From an uncultured Collinsella sp. (GTDB lineage Bacteria; Actinomycetota; Coriobacteriia; Coriobacteriales; Coriobacteriaceae): DNA of 54,158 nt. How positions within the stretch are numbered: position 1 is the first letter of the stretch; the number at the start of each line of letters is the position of its first letter. The stretch is taken from contig CAUFMG010000017.1 in NCBI GenBank assembly GCA_959026725.1, positions 1 to 54,158 of the forward strand, read 5' to 3'. A program made the position numbers and the translations under genes. Shown here piece after piece: positions 6,912 to 15,773 of this stretch. The notes below the pieces were generated by a model, which did not search any database, was not told the DNA's origin, and was given only the letters and a program-made list of their open reading frames with translations.

Positions 6912-8735
6912 TTACGCAATCATCTGGAAGAACTCGGCAACGGGGCCAAGCGCCAGGGCCGGGAAGAAGCTCAGGGCACCGATCAGCAGAACGATGAACA
7001 CGAGCAGGAATACGAACATGCCGTTGGTGGTAGACAGGGTACCGGCGCTCTCGGCGACCTTGCCCTTCTTGGCCAGCGAGCCGGCGATAGCCAGCGTACC
7101 GATGATGGGCATGAAGCGGGCGAACAGCATCTCGAGGCCGAGCATGACGTTGATCCAGGGAATGTTGCAGTTCATGCCTGCAAACGCCGAGCCGTTGTTG
7201 CCGCCGCATGAGGTGAAGGCATACAGCGCCTCGGAGAAGCCGTGCGCACCACCATTGTTGAGCTGGTCGGCAAGACCGGGCACCATGCAGGCGATGGCCG
7301 AGCACACCAGAATGGCAAACGGAGTTGCCAAGCACAGGACAACTGCCCAGCGCATCTCGCCCGGCTCGATCTTCTTGCCCAGGAACTCAGGCGTGCGTCC
7401 GACCATGAGGCCGGCGATGAACACTGTGAGGATGGCGAAGCCGATCATGCCGTACAGGCCGCAGCCCACGCCGCCGAAGACGACCTCGCCCAGAGCAATC
7501 TGGAGCATCTGGACAAAACCGCCCAGCGGGGTGTAGGAGTCGTGCATGGAGTTAACCGAGCCGTTGGAAGCAGCCGTCGTGAAAGCGGACCAGGTAGAAG
7601 AGGAGGCGATACCGAAACGGCTCTCCTTGCCCTCCATGTTGCCGCCGGCCTGGCCGTCGGTCATCTCGATATTGACCGCTCCGCCATCGGCCAGCTGCGG
7701 GGTGCCCGCATGCTCGTTGACGGCGATGATGCCGGTGAAGATCACCAGCAGGATGAACATGGCGGCAAAGATGGCCTTGCCCTGCTTGGTGTTCTTGACG
7801 CCGATACCGAAGGCGAAGCAACAGGCGGCCGGAATCAGCAGCAGGCTGGTCATCTCGATGATGTTGGTGAAGGCACTGGGGTTCTCATACGGATGGGCGG
7901 AGTTCACGCCGAAGAAGCCGCCGCCGTTGGTGCCGGACTGCTTGATGGCGACCTGAGGAGCCGCGGGACCCTGGGGCAGGAACTGCTCGGTGACCACGCG
8001 CGCGCCCTCGACAACCTTGCCGTCGACCTTGACCGTGTCGCCCTCAATCTGGGCGCCGTCGATGACGCTCCAGCCGCCGTCTGCATTAGGCTGAACAGCG
8101 ACGGGCTCTACGAGCTCAGCCTTCTGAGCCGGCTGGAAGTTGGAGATGACGCCACCGGCAGCCAGGCAGATGCCGAACACGAGGTTCAGCGGGATGAGCA
8201 CATACAGGACGGTGCGGGTGAGGTCGACCCAGAAGGAACCCAGACCCTGCTCCTTGACCTGACGGAAGCCGCGGATCAGCGCGAACATGACCGCGATACC
8301 GGTGCCAGCGGAAACGAAGTTCTGCACAGTGAGACCCATGAACTGCACAAGGTAGGACAGGGTGGTCTCACCGGAGTAGGACTGCCAGTTGGTGTTGGTT
8401 ATGAAGGAAGCAGCCGTATTGAACGACAGGTCCCATGACACACCCGGCAGGTGCTGGGGATTGCCTGGCAAGAAGGACTGAAGCGCCTGGAGTGCCACAA
8501 GAGTCACGAGGCCGATCCCCGAAAAGACCAGCACGCTCGCCAGATAGCGCCTACACCCCATCTGTTCTGCCGCGTCGATGCGAAGCAGACGATAGACGCC
8601 ACGCTCCACAGGAGCAATCACAGGCGACAGGAACGTATGCTCACCATCCATGATATGGGCCATGAACCGACCGAGCGGAACGGCCAGGACGACGAGTACG
8701 GCAAAGTACAAGATGTACTGAATCGCAGCGTCCAT
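6912..8735 (-). CDS. kdpA: K+-transporting ATPase subunit A (K+ channel-like subunit)
   Basis: KdpA is the membrane subunit that binds and conducts K+; it belongs to the superfamily of K+ transporters with four pore-loop repeats. The 607-residue protein has about ten hydrophobic helices. The pore-loop segments are visible: SFNTAASFITNTNWQSYSGE near residue 105-125, GTNGGGFFGVNSAHPYENP near 265-285, and a TSCGGNNGSAFAG segment in the third repeat. The extracellular loop around residues 205-255 is long and polar. The start ATG 8735 follows GAGGAG. kdpF ends 3 bases upstream and kdpB starts 16 bases downstream, so the four genes form one operon. Confidence 0.97.
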   Translation of the reverse strand: MDAAIQYILYFAVLVVLAVPLGRFMAHIMDGEHTFLSPVIAPVERGVYRLLRIDAAEQMGCRRYLASVLVFSGIGLVTLVALQALQSFLPGNPQHLPGVSWDLSFNTAASFITNTNWQSYSGETTLSYLVQFMGLTVQNFVSAGTGIAVMFALIRGFRQVKEQGLGSFWVDLTRTVLYVLIPLNLVFGICLAAGGVISNFQPAQKAELVEPVAVQPNADGGWSVIDGAQIEGDTVKVDGKVVEGARVVTEQFLPQGPAAPQVAIKQSGTNGGGFFGVNSAHPYENPSAFTNIIEMTSLLLIPAACCFAFGIGVKNTKQGKAIFAAMFILLVIFTGIIAVNEHAGTPQLADGGAVNIEMTDGQAGGNMEGKESRFGIASSSTWSAFTTAASNGSVNSMHDSYTPLGGFVQMLQIALGEVVFGGVGCGLYGMIGFAILTVFIAGLMVGRTPEFLGKKIEPGEMRWAVVLCLATPFAILVCSAIACMVPGLADQLNNGGAHGFSEALYAFTSCGGNNGSAFAGMNCNIPWINVMLGLEMLFARFMPIIGTLAIAGSLAKKGKVAESAGTLSTTNGMFVFLLVFIVLLIGALSFFPALALGPVAEFFQMIA

Positions 8736-8738
8736 AGT

Positions 8739-8825
8739 TTACGAATCACTCCTCATCAGAATGTAGATGTAATAGATAAGAAGTCCAATGCAGACGACTC
8801 CGATGATGGGAATGAGGATGTCCAT
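8739..8825 (-). CDS. kdpF: K+-transporting ATPase small subunit F
   Basis: A 28-residue peptide, almost entirely one membrane helix (MDILIPIIGVVCIGLLIYY, then a short basic/polar tail ending MRSDS). KdpF is a lipid-like stabilising subunit of the Kdp complex in other bacteria and is often unannotated because it is so short. The start ATG at 8825 follows AAAGGGG, and the stop codon lies 3 bases before kdpA. Position, size and hydrophobicity all fit. It is the first gene of the operon, so the kdp promoter should lie in 8826-8970. Confidence 0.9.
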   Translation of the reverse strand: MDILIPIIGVVCIGLLIYYIYILMRSDS

Positions 8826-8940
8826 TTACCGCCCCTTTCACACGCGGTCCGATGTCTCGGACGCCTGCCCTCGCAAGCGTCTGGGGACAGTAAACGCTTC
8901 TAGGGATTAAAGAGGCGTGAGGGCCGGGGCTCACGTCCTT

Positions 8941-8958
8941 AAGATGCCGTAAAGATGC
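8941..8958. promoter_or_regulatory. Candidate KdpE binding site (direct repeats 11 bp apart)
   Basis: The shared kdpF/kdpD intergenic region holds the direct repeat AAGATGC at 8941-8947 and 8952-8958, starts 11 bp apart and preceded by a run of T/A. OmpR-family regulators such as KdpE typically bind two half-sites one helical turn apart. A TATACT hexamer at 8992-8997 could be the -10 of kdpD, but no good -35 sits at the right distance. The site is inferred from pattern and position only. Confidence 0.35.
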
Positions 8959-9069
8959 AGGTAGAAAGCACTATTGCAGCTGCAGTGCGCCTATACTCGA
9001 CCTCGCGAGCATACAGTGGTGTCTCCACCGCGTATGCACGCATGGACAACGCTTCAGAAAGGCTACGCT

Positions 9070-11805
9070 ATGCAGCGCGACGCATCGGACACTCGCGTCA
9101 ATCCAGACCTCATCCTCAAGGCAATTGAGAAAGACGGGGTCGCCGATGACACTCGAACCAGCCGGGGACACCTCAAAATTTTCTTTGGCTACGCTGCTGG
9201 CACAGGCAAAACCTATGCGATGCTTCAGGCCGCCCACGCCGCCAAGCGGCGAGGTGTCGACGTCGTCGCGGGATACATCGAGCCGCACGAACGTCCGGCA
9301 ACTGCCCATCTTGCACAAGGGCTTGAGAACGTGCCCTGTAAACTCATCGAGCACAACGGCATTGCGCTCAGCGAGTTCGATCTAGATGCGGCTATCGAAC
9401 GCACCCCTCAGCTCATCCTTGTCGACGAGCTCGCCCATACGAATGCGCCGGGGTCTCGCCACGACAAACGCTATCAAGACGTCGAGGAACTTCTACATGC
9501 GGGCATCGACGTCTATACGACCGTGAACGTTCAGCATATCGAGAGCCTAAACGACATGGTTGCATCCATCACCGGCGTTGTCGTGAGCGAACGAATCCCC
9601 GACCGTATCTTCGATGATGCCGACCAGGTCGAGCTCGTCGACATAGAGCCCGAAGACCTACTTGAGCGCCTTCGCGCCGGCCTCGTCTACCGTCCCGCAC
9701 AAGCCGACCGAGCGCAACAGCATTTTTTTACCGTCGAGAACCTCACCGCACTCCGAGAAATCGCGCTGCGCCGCTGCGCCGATCGCACCGGTCACCTCAC
9801 AGACGCCGCACGCGTGCTGGGAAACCGTGACTACTACACCAGGGAGCGTATCTTAGTCTGTGTCTCCCCGGCGCCGACCAATCCCCGCATCGTCCGTGCC
9901 GCCGCACGCATGGCGAAAGCGTTTCGCAGCGAGCTCGTCGCCCTGTTCGTAGAGAGCCCGCGCACGCAAGCCATGAGCGATGATGAGCGCGCCAAGCTTG
10001 CAGCCAATATCGCCCTAGCCGAGCAGCTCGGAGCACATATGGAAACCGTCTATGGCGACGACATCGCGTTTCAGATCTCCGAGTTCGCGCGCCTGTCGGG
10101 TATTTCGAAGATCGTCATGGGGCGCACGGGCGAGCGCAGCAGCGTCCGTCAGGCCCTCTTCGGCCGCAAATCTCTCGTAGAACAGCTCATAACATTCGCT
10201 CCGAACCTCGACATTTACATCATTCCAGAACAGTCGACTCCGCCCTCCCGCCCCAAAGGACGCCGCCATGCGCTCGCCCTGCAGCCGCCCAGCAGCCGAA
10301 ACGTGCTTCGCACGCTGGCCCTCTCTCTTGCCGCCACGGCGATCGGCACGGCTTTCCGCCATCTGGGATTTGCCGATTCCAGCATCATATCCCTCTATAT
10401 CTTCACGGCCCTGCTGACCGCCGTCACCACGACGGGGCGTATCTGCACGATCGTATCGAGCGTGCTCTCTGTAGTGCTTTACAACTTCTGCTTCGTCACG
10501 CCTCTGTTTTCGCTCGCCAGCTACGACCGAAGCTATCTGGTCACGTTCGGCATCATGTTCGCCACCGCTATGGTCGCCGGCGAGTTAACTGCGCGCATCG
10601 CCGACAACGCCCGTACATCCGCCGAGAACGCATTCAAAACGCGCGTACTCCTCGAAACGAACCAGCTCTTGCAGCAAGCCCATAGCGCGGAGGAGTGCGC
10701 CCGCGTCGCCATGAACCAACTCGTCAAACTGCTAAAACTCGACGTGGTCTTCTACCCCGCCGAACACGGCACGCTCGGCAAGGCGCTCTATGAGTCCGCT
10801 GGCACCGAAAACCGATCCGCGTCGCTGCTCACCGACTACGAGCGCGCCGTTGCAACCTGGACCTACACCAACAACAAGCGCGCGGGCGCAAGCACGCGGA
10901 CCCTGCCTGAGGCGCGCTGTCTCTACCTCGCGGTTCGCACCGGCGACAAGGTATTCGGTGTCATCGGCATCGCCCTGGAGGGGCGCGAGATCGAAGCCTT
11001 CGAGCATTCGATCGTCCTATCTATCGTAGGTGAATGCGCCTTGGCGCTCGAAAGCGACCGGGCGGCGCAAGAGCGCGAAGAGGCTGCGGTCTTGGCGAAA
11101 AACGAGCAGCTGCGCGCCAACCTTTTGCGCTCCATCGGCCACGATTTGAGGACACCCCTCACGGCTATATCCGGATCTGCGGCAATCCTTCGGAAGAGCG
11201 ACGAGAAGCTCAGCCTCGAACAACGCTGCGATCTTGCCGATGCCATCTACGACGACTCCCTCTGGCTTATCGATACCGTGGAGAACCTCCTCGCCATCAC
11301 ACGCGTCGAGGACGGCACCATTCGCCTCAACTTAACATCCGAGCTCATCGACGAGGTCATCGAGGCCGCCCTCAGCCATGTCGCCCAAGCATCGCATGGA
11401 CGTGCCGTCACCATCGAGCACACTGACGACATCCTGCTGGTACGCATCGACGTCCATCTCATCATGCAGGTGCTTACGAATCTCATCATGAACGCCTTCA
11501 AATACACGCCCGAGGACTCGACTGTCACCATCAGCGCACGTCGCGAGGGCGCGTTCGTCGTGGTGGACGTCGCAGACGATGGGCCGGGTGTGGCAGACTG
11601 CGACAAGCCTCATATCTTTGAGCGCTTCTTCACCTCAAGCAATACGCGGCCCGTGGATTCGCGTCGAAGCATCGGCCTTGGCCTGTCGCTCTGCCGCTCC
11701 ATCGTGGAGGCGCATGGCGGCGTCATCGAAGTTCGCGACAACCACCCCCATGGGGCTGTCTTCCGTTTTACCCTGCCCGCCGAGGAGATTGAGATTCATG
11801 AATAA
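9070..11805 (+). CDS. kdpD: Osmosensitive K+ channel histidine kinase
   Basis: KdpD senses K+ limitation or turgor and phosphorylates KdpE. The 911-residue protein has the full family architecture: an N-terminal KdpD domain with Walker A GYAAGTGKT (40-48), a universal-stress-protein-like domain (about 245-370), a cluster of four short membrane helices (about 415-515), a GAF-like region, then a HisKA domain with the phospho-accepting His691 in SIGHDLRTPLTAISG and a HATPase domain with the N, G1 and G2 boxes. ATG 9070 was chosen because AAAGG lies at the right spacing; the reading frame extends upstream to 8974 without a ribosome site. It overlaps kdpE by 8 bases and is divergent from kdpFABC. 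Confidence 0.96.
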   Translation: MQRDASDTRVNPDLILKAIEKDGVADDTRTSRGHLKIFFGYAAGTGKTYAMLQAAHAAKRRGVDVVAGYIEPHERPATAHLAQGLENVPCKLIEHNGIALSEFDLDAAIERTPQLILVDELAHTNAPGSRHDKRYQDVEELLHAGIDVYTTVNVQHIESLNDMVASITGVVVSERIPDRIFDDADQVELVDIEPEDLLERLRAGLVYRPAQADRAQQHFFTVENLTALREIALRRCADRTGHLTDAARVLGNRDYYTRERILVCVSPAPTNPRIVRAAARMAKAFRSELVALFVESPRTQAMSDDERAKLAANIALAEQLGAHMETVYGDDIAFQISEFARLSGISKIVMGRTGERSSVRQALFGRKSLVEQLITFAPNLDIYIIPEQSTPPSRPKGRRHALALQPPSSRNVLRTLALSLAATAIGTAFRHLGFADSSIISLYIFTALLTAVTTTGRICTIVSSVLSVVLYNFCFVTPLFSLASYDRSYLVTFGIMFATAMVAGELTARIADNARTSAENAFKTRVLLETNQLLQQAHSAEECARVAMNQLVKLLKLDVVFYPAEHGTLGKALYESAGTENRSASLLTDYERAVATWTYTNNKRAGASTRTLPEARCLYLAVRTGDKVFGVIGIALEGREIEAFEHSIVLSIVGECALALESDRAAQEREEAAVLAKNEQLRANLLRSIGHDLRTPLTAISGSAAILRKSDEKLSLEQRCDLADAIYDDSLWLIDTVENLLAITRVEDGTIRLNLTSELIDEVIEAALSHVAQASHGRAVTIEHTDDILLVRIDVHLIMQVLTNLIMNAFKYTPEDSTVTISARREGAFVVVDVADDGPGVADCDKPHIFERFFTSSNTRPVDSRRSIGLGLSLCRSIVEAHGGVIEVRDNHPHGAVFRFTLPAEEIEIHE

Positions 11806-12502
11806 TGCCGCTAAGCCACGTATCCTCCTGGTCGAAGATGACCCGACCGTTCAAAACCTCGTTTCGACCGCGCTTGACCTCCACGGCTATGTCGTGAGCA
11901 AGGTTTGCAACGGCCAAGCCGCCATCATGGATGCGGTGTCGCACGGCCCCAGCCTCATCATGCTCGACCTCGGCCTTCCCGACATTGACGGTATCGAGGT
12001 CATCACGAAGATCCGAAGTTGGTCGGCAGTCCCCATTATCGTCATTTCGGCGCGCACCGAAGATTCCGACAAAATTGCAGCACTTGACGCAGGGGCAGAC
12101 GACCACCTCACCAAGCCCTTTTCTGTGGATGAGTTGCTCGCGCGCGTCCGCGCGAATTTGAGGCGCTCCTCGATGGCGTCGAGCGAATCGACAGAAGCGA
12201 GCACGTTCGACAACGGTCCGCTGCATATCGACTACGCCGCGGGATACGCGACGAAAGACGGACGCGAGCTCTCACTCACCCCAACCGAGTACAAATTGCT
12301 CGTCCTTCTGGCGAAAAACGTCGACAAGGTGCTCACCCACACCTTCATCACCCGCGAGATATGGGGCACGAGCTGGGATAGCGATCTGGCGAGCCTGCGC
12401 GTGTTCATGCGCACCCTGCGCAAGAAGATCGAGGCAGACCCCTCTCACCCCAAGATGATTCAGACGCACATGGGTGTCGGGTACCGCATGCAGCGTCTCT
12501 AG
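11798..12502 (+). CDS. kdpE: KDP operon response regulator
   Basis: A 234-residue OmpR-type response regulator. The receiver domain has the acidic pair Asp14/Asp15, phospho-acceptor Asp57 in MLDLGLPD and the conserved Lys in KPF. The C-terminal winged helix contains the LTPTEYKLL and RVFMRTLRKKI segments typical of the family. Phosphorylated KdpE activates kdpFABC in other bacteria. The ATG lies inside the end of kdpD (8-base overlap) with GAGGAG upstream, which indicates translational coupling. It is followed directly by copy 2 of the 65-bp palindrome. Confidence 0.96.
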   Translation: MNNAAKPRILLVEDDPTVQNLVSTALDLHGYVVSKVCNGQAAIMDAVSHGPSLIMLDLGLPDIDGIEVITKIRSWSAVPIIVISARTEDSDKIAALDAGADDHLTKPFSVDELLARVRANLRRSSMASSESTEASTFDNGPLHIDYAAGYATKDGRELSLTPTEYKLLVLLAKNVDKVLTHTFITREIWGTSWDSDLASLRVFMRTLRKKIEADPSHPKMIQTHMGVGYRMQRL

Positions 12503-12517
12503 CCCACCCCACAAAAA

Positions 12518-12582
12518 GTTGCGGTGGAATACGGAGTAGATAAGGCCTTTGACAGCCAAAACAGTCCTTATTTCACCGCAAC
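12518..12582. repeat. Dispersed 65-bp palindromic element, copy 2
   Basis: Same element as at 4109-4173: the left arm 12518-12535 is identical, the spacer differs by a few bases, and the right arm 12565-12582 has two changes (one mismatch and one G-T wobble). It lies 15 bases after the kdpE stop codon. The two copies bracket the kdp region on its two outer sides. Confidence 0.85.
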
Positions 12583-12641
12583 TGAATTAACGAGACCCCA
12601 AAATACTCTTCGACTCGCCGCGCTCTCCCTCAAATGCGCAA

Positions 12642-12673
12642 AGCGCCCCGCGAACGGATGCTCGCGAGACGCT
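12642..12673 (-). terminator. Terminator after the Cys-rich peptide gene
   Basis: AGCGCCCCGCGA (12642-12653) pairs with TCGCGAGACGCT (12662-12673), allowing two wobbles; on minus it is followed by TTTGCG. It ends the FeoB-associated gene. Confidence 0.5.
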
Positions 12674-12687
12674 TAGATGTCTGGGCC

Positions 12688-12888
12688 TTACTTGATACCG
12701 CGGCCCAAGTCTTCGGCGATTTTGTCGACGCCTTTCAGCGCGGCACAGGTCTTTTTGTTGGAGCAATGCCCCGTGCAAACGCCACCCTGAGCGCAGTCGG
12801 CGCAGGTACCCTTACGGTAGATGCGCACGCACACGGCGACAAACGCAATACCGATAACAGCCAGTACAACAATATCGATAGGTGCCAT
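12688..12888 (-). CDS. FeoB-associated Cys-rich membrane protein
   Basis: A 66-residue peptide with one N-terminal membrane helix (IDIVVLAVIGIAFVAVCVRI) and a short cytoplasmic tail carrying five cysteines in two clusters, CADCAQGGVC and HCSNKKTC. Length, layout and position downstream of feoB match the FeoB-associated Cys-rich family, which may help iron handling at the transporter exit; its exact role is unknown. The start ATG 12888 follows GGAGG at good spacing. A terminator-like hairpin at 13002-13037 separates it from feoB, so it may have its own promoter or depend on read-through. Confidence 0.85.
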   Translation of the reverse strand: MAPIDIVVLAVIGIAFVAVCVRIYRKGTCADCAQGGVCTGHCSNKKTCAALKGVDKIAEDLGRGIK

Positions 12889-12942
12889 AGCAAGCCTCCT
12901 CTAGTTAACCACCGCTTACTTTACCCCATTCTCCACCTACCA

Positions 12943-12962
12943 AAAAGGGACAGGTTTATTTT
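12943..12962. repeat. Isolated GGGACAGGTTTATTTTGG-type motif
   Basis: The segment reads AAAAAGGGACAGGTTTATTT and continues TTGGTCGA. Related GGGAC-containing strings occur in other gaps of this window (near 8882, 16213, 16647, 29674, 38206 and 41091). It may belong to a short dispersed repeat family. Confidence 0.3.
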
Positions 12963-13001
12963 GGTCGATTTTATCTGCGGAAACGCCACATCTCCCCCAC
13001 C

Positions 13002-13037
13002 AAAAAGCCCGAGTGTCGCTGGGACACCCGGGCTTTT
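13002..13037 (-). terminator. Intrinsic terminator after feoB
   Basis: AAAAGCCCGAGTGTC and GACACCCGGGCTTTT form a near-perfect 15-bp stem around a 5-base loop. On minus it ends in a T-run, 26 bases after the feoB stop codon. Confidence 0.8.
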
Positions 13038-13063
13038 GGAAAGGGGCTAATCCTTATTCAGAC

Positions 13064-15391
13064 TTAAGCGGAAACTGCGGCGGAAGCAGTGTTGGTCTCG
13101 TCCTCGTCGGTCCAAGCGTGCTTGGGCATGGGACGGAAGATCTGGAAGAGCATCGCAACCAGCAGCACAATGGCCACAACCGTCCAGATACCAAACTGCC
13201 CCAACACAAGCAGGTTGTAGAACTGATTGATGAACAGGGCGATCACCCAAGCGAAGAGGCACTCGTAGCCGATAGCAATCGCGGTCCACTTGCCGGAGTC
13301 CATCTGGTTGCGGATGGTACCCATGGCGGCGAAGCAGGGGGCGCACAGCAAGTTGAAGGCACCGAATGCCACGCAAGCGCCCATGGTCGGGAACATACCA
13401 GCAAATGCGGTCCACAGGCTCGGATCGGTCTCGCCGGCATCGGCAACGGACAGCAGCGAGCCAGCGGTAGCGACGACATTCTCCTTGGCGACGAGGCCCG
13501 AGACGGTCAGCGCAGTGGCCTGCCAAGTGCTAAAGCCGAGCGGGGCGAAGATCCAAGCGACCAGGTTGCCGAGCATGGCGAGCACGGAGTAGTCCATGAA
13601 CTCCTCGGGGATGCCGTCCATCGCAGGCAGGAAGCCAAAGGAACCGTTATAGCTACCAAAGTTGGACAGGAACCAAACCACGACGGTGGAGGCGAAGATG
13701 ACCGTGCCGGCCTTCTTGATAAAGGCCCAGCAGCGCTCCCACACGTGCAGCGCCCAAGAGCGGATCGCCGGGAAGTGATAAGCCGGGAGCTCCATGACAA
13801 ACGGGGTCGGGCGGCCGGCGAAGAGCTTGGTCTTCTTGAGCATGAGGCCCGAAGCGATGACGGCAAAGACGCCCAGGAAGTAGAACAGCGGGCTGATCCA
13901 CGCGGCGGTGGTGGAAGAGTCACCGATGATGGAGCCCATGAGCAGGGCGATGATCGGCAGCTTAGCGCCACAGGGGATGAACGTGGTGGTCATAACCGTC
14001 ATGCGGCGGTCCTTCTCGTTCTCGATGGTCTTGGTAGCCATGACGCCGGGGACGCCGCAGCCCGAGGACACGAGCATGGGGATGAAGGACTTACCGGACA
14101 GACCAAAGCGGCGGAACACGCGGTCCATGATGAAGGCGACGCGAGCCATATAGCCGCAGTCCTCCAGGAAGGACAGCATCACAAAGAGCAGGAACATCTG
14201 CGGCACGAAGCCGAAGATGGCACCCAGGCCGCCAACGATACCGTCACAGACGAGCGAATCGACCAGACCGCCATCCTCGGTGCCGCCCGCCACGAGGGCA
14301 TCGTGCACCATGGTGGTAATACCGGGGACATAGGGGCCATACTGCGCCGGATCGACCGAATCGGCGTCGTCGCCCGCAGCCTCAACAGCTGCGTCGTAGG
14401 CGTCGCGGCCCTGGCCGAGCACATACCAACCGTCGGTACCAAAGAGCTGGTCGTTGGTGAAGTCGGTCACCGTGCCGCCCAGGGTGGAAACGGCGATGTA
14501 GTACACGCAGAACATGATGACCACAAAGATCGGCAGGCCCAGGATGCGGTTGGTAACCACGCGGTCGATCTTCTCGGAAGTGCTCATCTTGGCAGGGGCC
14601 TTGGTAAGGCACTCGTCGATGATGTGCGCGATCACGCCGTAGCGCTCACCGGTGATGATGGACTCAGCGTCGTCGTCGCAGTCCTGCTCGCACTGAGCGA
14701 CCAGCTGTTCCACGCGAGCGGCCTTCTCCTTAGTGAGGTTGATGAGCTTGCAGGCGTCCGCGTCGCGCTCAAACAGCTTGACAGCGTAGTAGCGACGCTT
14801 GTTGGCGGGAACGCTCGCAGGCAGGTTATTCTCGATGTGGTCCAGAACGTCCTCGATGGAGGAATCGAACTTGTGCTCCGGCACCTGCCCCTTAGAAGCA
14901 GCGGACTTCTTGACCTGCTCGAAGAGCTCCTTGATACCCTTGTTCTTAAGAGCCGAGATCATCATGACCGGGCAGCCGAGCTTCCTGGACAGCTTGTCGG
15001 TGTCGATCTTGTCACCGTTCTTCTCGACCAAGTCGGCCATGTTGAGGGCAACGACCACGGGCAGGCCGGTCTCGATGACCTGAAGCGCCAGGTACAGGTT
15101 ACGCTCGAGGTTGGTGGCATCGACCACCTGAACGACGACATCGGGCTCGCCGCTCATGAGGTAGTCGCGCGAGCACTGCTCCTCGGGGCTGTAGGGGGAA
15201 AGCGAGTAGATGCCGGGGAGGTCCGTGATGGTAACGTTCTTGTCGCTTAGGAGCTTGGCTTCCTTTTTCTCAACCGTGACGCCGGGCCAGTTGCCAACGT
15301 AGCCGTTGGCGCCGGTGATCAGGTTGAAAAGCGTGGTCTTGCCGCAGTTGGGGTTACCCGCCAGCGCGACATGGATCTGAGAATCCGCCAT
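13064..15391 (-). CDS. feoB: Ferrous iron transport protein B
   Basis: FeoB is the GTPase-coupled Fe2+ importer of the cytoplasmic membrane. The 775-residue protein begins with a G domain: G1 is GNPNCGKTT (12-20), followed by the switch region VGNWPGVTVEKKE and DLPGIYSLSPYSPEE (G3), and NMAD (G4). A helical GDI-like domain follows, then a membrane region with two Gate motifs (SSGCGVPGVMATK and APLGFSTWQATALT areas). Length is normal. A polar insertion around residues 325-365 lies between the first two membrane helices. The start ATG 15391 has AAGGATTG upstream. It is the third gene after two feoA genes, separated from the second by a 120-base gap with a perfect hairpin at 15458-15491. Confidence 0.96.
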   Translation of the reverse strand: MADSQIHVALAGNPNCGKTTLFNLITGANGYVGNWPGVTVEKKEAKLLSDKNVTITDLPGIYSLSPYSPEEQCSRDYLMSGEPDVVVQVVDATNLERNLYLALQVIETGLPVVVALNMADLVEKNGDKIDTDKLSRKLGCPVMMISALKNKGIKELFEQVKKSAASKGQVPEHKFDSSIEDVLDHIENNLPASVPANKRRYYAVKLFERDADACKLINLTKEKAARVEQLVAQCEQDCDDDAESIITGERYGVIAHIIDECLTKAPAKMSTSEKIDRVVTNRILGLPIFVVIMFCVYYIAVSTLGGTVTDFTNDQLFGTDGWYVLGQGRDAYDAAVEAAGDDADSVDPAQYGPYVPGITTMVHDALVAGGTEDGGLVDSLVCDGIVGGLGAIFGFVPQMFLLFVMLSFLEDCGYMARVAFIMDRVFRRFGLSGKSFIPMLVSSGCGVPGVMATKTIENEKDRRMTVMTTTFIPCGAKLPIIALLMGSIIGDSSTTAAWISPLFYFLGVFAVIASGLMLKKTKLFAGRPTPFVMELPAYHFPAIRSWALHVWERCWAFIKKAGTVIFASTVVVWFLSNFGSYNGSFGFLPAMDGIPEEFMDYSVLAMLGNLVAWIFAPLGFSTWQATALTVSGLVAKENVVATAGSLLSVADAGETDPSLWTAFAGMFPTMGACVAFGAFNLLCAPCFAAMGTIRNQMDSGKWTAIAIGYECLFAWVIALFINQFYNLLVLGQFGIWTVVAIVLLVAMLFQIFRPMPKHAWTDEDETNTASAAVSA

Positions 15392-15457
15392 TCAATCCTT
15401 CTTCCTTGTGTGCCTGCGCTGCTTTCTCCGCGCAGGCTGGATAATGTGCTTCAAAGT

Positions 15458-15491
15458 GCAGATAAAGTTAGAAATACCTAACTTTATCTGC
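15458..15491. promoter_or_regulatory. Perfect 14-bp palindrome between feoA and feoB
   Basis: GCAGATAAAGTTAG (15458-15471) and CTAACTTTATCTGC (15478-15491) surround the 6-base centre AAATAC. There is no T-run after it on minus, so a classical terminator is unlikely. The core TTAG-N6-CTAA resembles DtxR/IdeR-type iron operators. It could be an operator, or an RNA stem that separates feoA and feoB mRNA levels. Confidence 0.5.
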
Positions 15492-15512
15492 AGAAATATA
15501 CGTCGCGAGCCT

Positions 15513-15734
15513 TTACTGGACCTCGACGACGGCCGCCTCCTCCTTACGGATGGAAAGCTCGTAGCCGCGCACGTTGATCTCGACCGGATCACCGAGCGGT
15601 GCAACCTTCACGACCTTGAACGAAGTGCCCTTGATGAGCCCCAGGTCCATAAGGTGGCGGCGAAGCGCACCCTCACCGTGAAGCTTGACGATGGTGGAGC
15701 TCTCGCCCACCTTAACGTCACCCAACGTCTTCAT
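15513..15734 (-). CDS. feoA: FeoA-domain protein (second of two)
   Basis: A 73-residue SH3-like FeoA protein, a cytoplasmic partner or regulator of FeoB. The family pattern is visible: a GEGALRRHLMDLGLIKGTSF core, then KVAPLGDPVEINVRGYELSIR and a final hydrophobic strand. Start ATG 15734 is preceded by AAAGGGGG. It lies 39 bases after the first feoA and 121 bases before feoB. Two separate FeoA proteins preceding one FeoB is a common arrangement in anaerobes. Confidence 0.9.
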   Translation of the reverse strand: MKTLGDVKVGESSTIVKLHGEGALRRHLMDLGLIKGTSFKVVKVAPLGDPVEINVRGYELSIRKEEAAVVEVQ

Positions 15735-15773
15735 CCTCTTGTCCCCCTTTCGGTTTTTATGAAATGCTGCTGA

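Noticed and set aside
4631..6997. 788-codon plus-strand frame opposite kdpB and kdpC
   Set aside because: Antisense shadow of high-GC coding DNA; its protein is His/Asp/Arg-biased with no domain, while kdpB/kdpC are unmistakable.
8826..8973. Cyclic-di-AMP (ydaO-type) riboswitch upstream of kdp
   Set aside because: No matching conserved core could be identified in this short gap.
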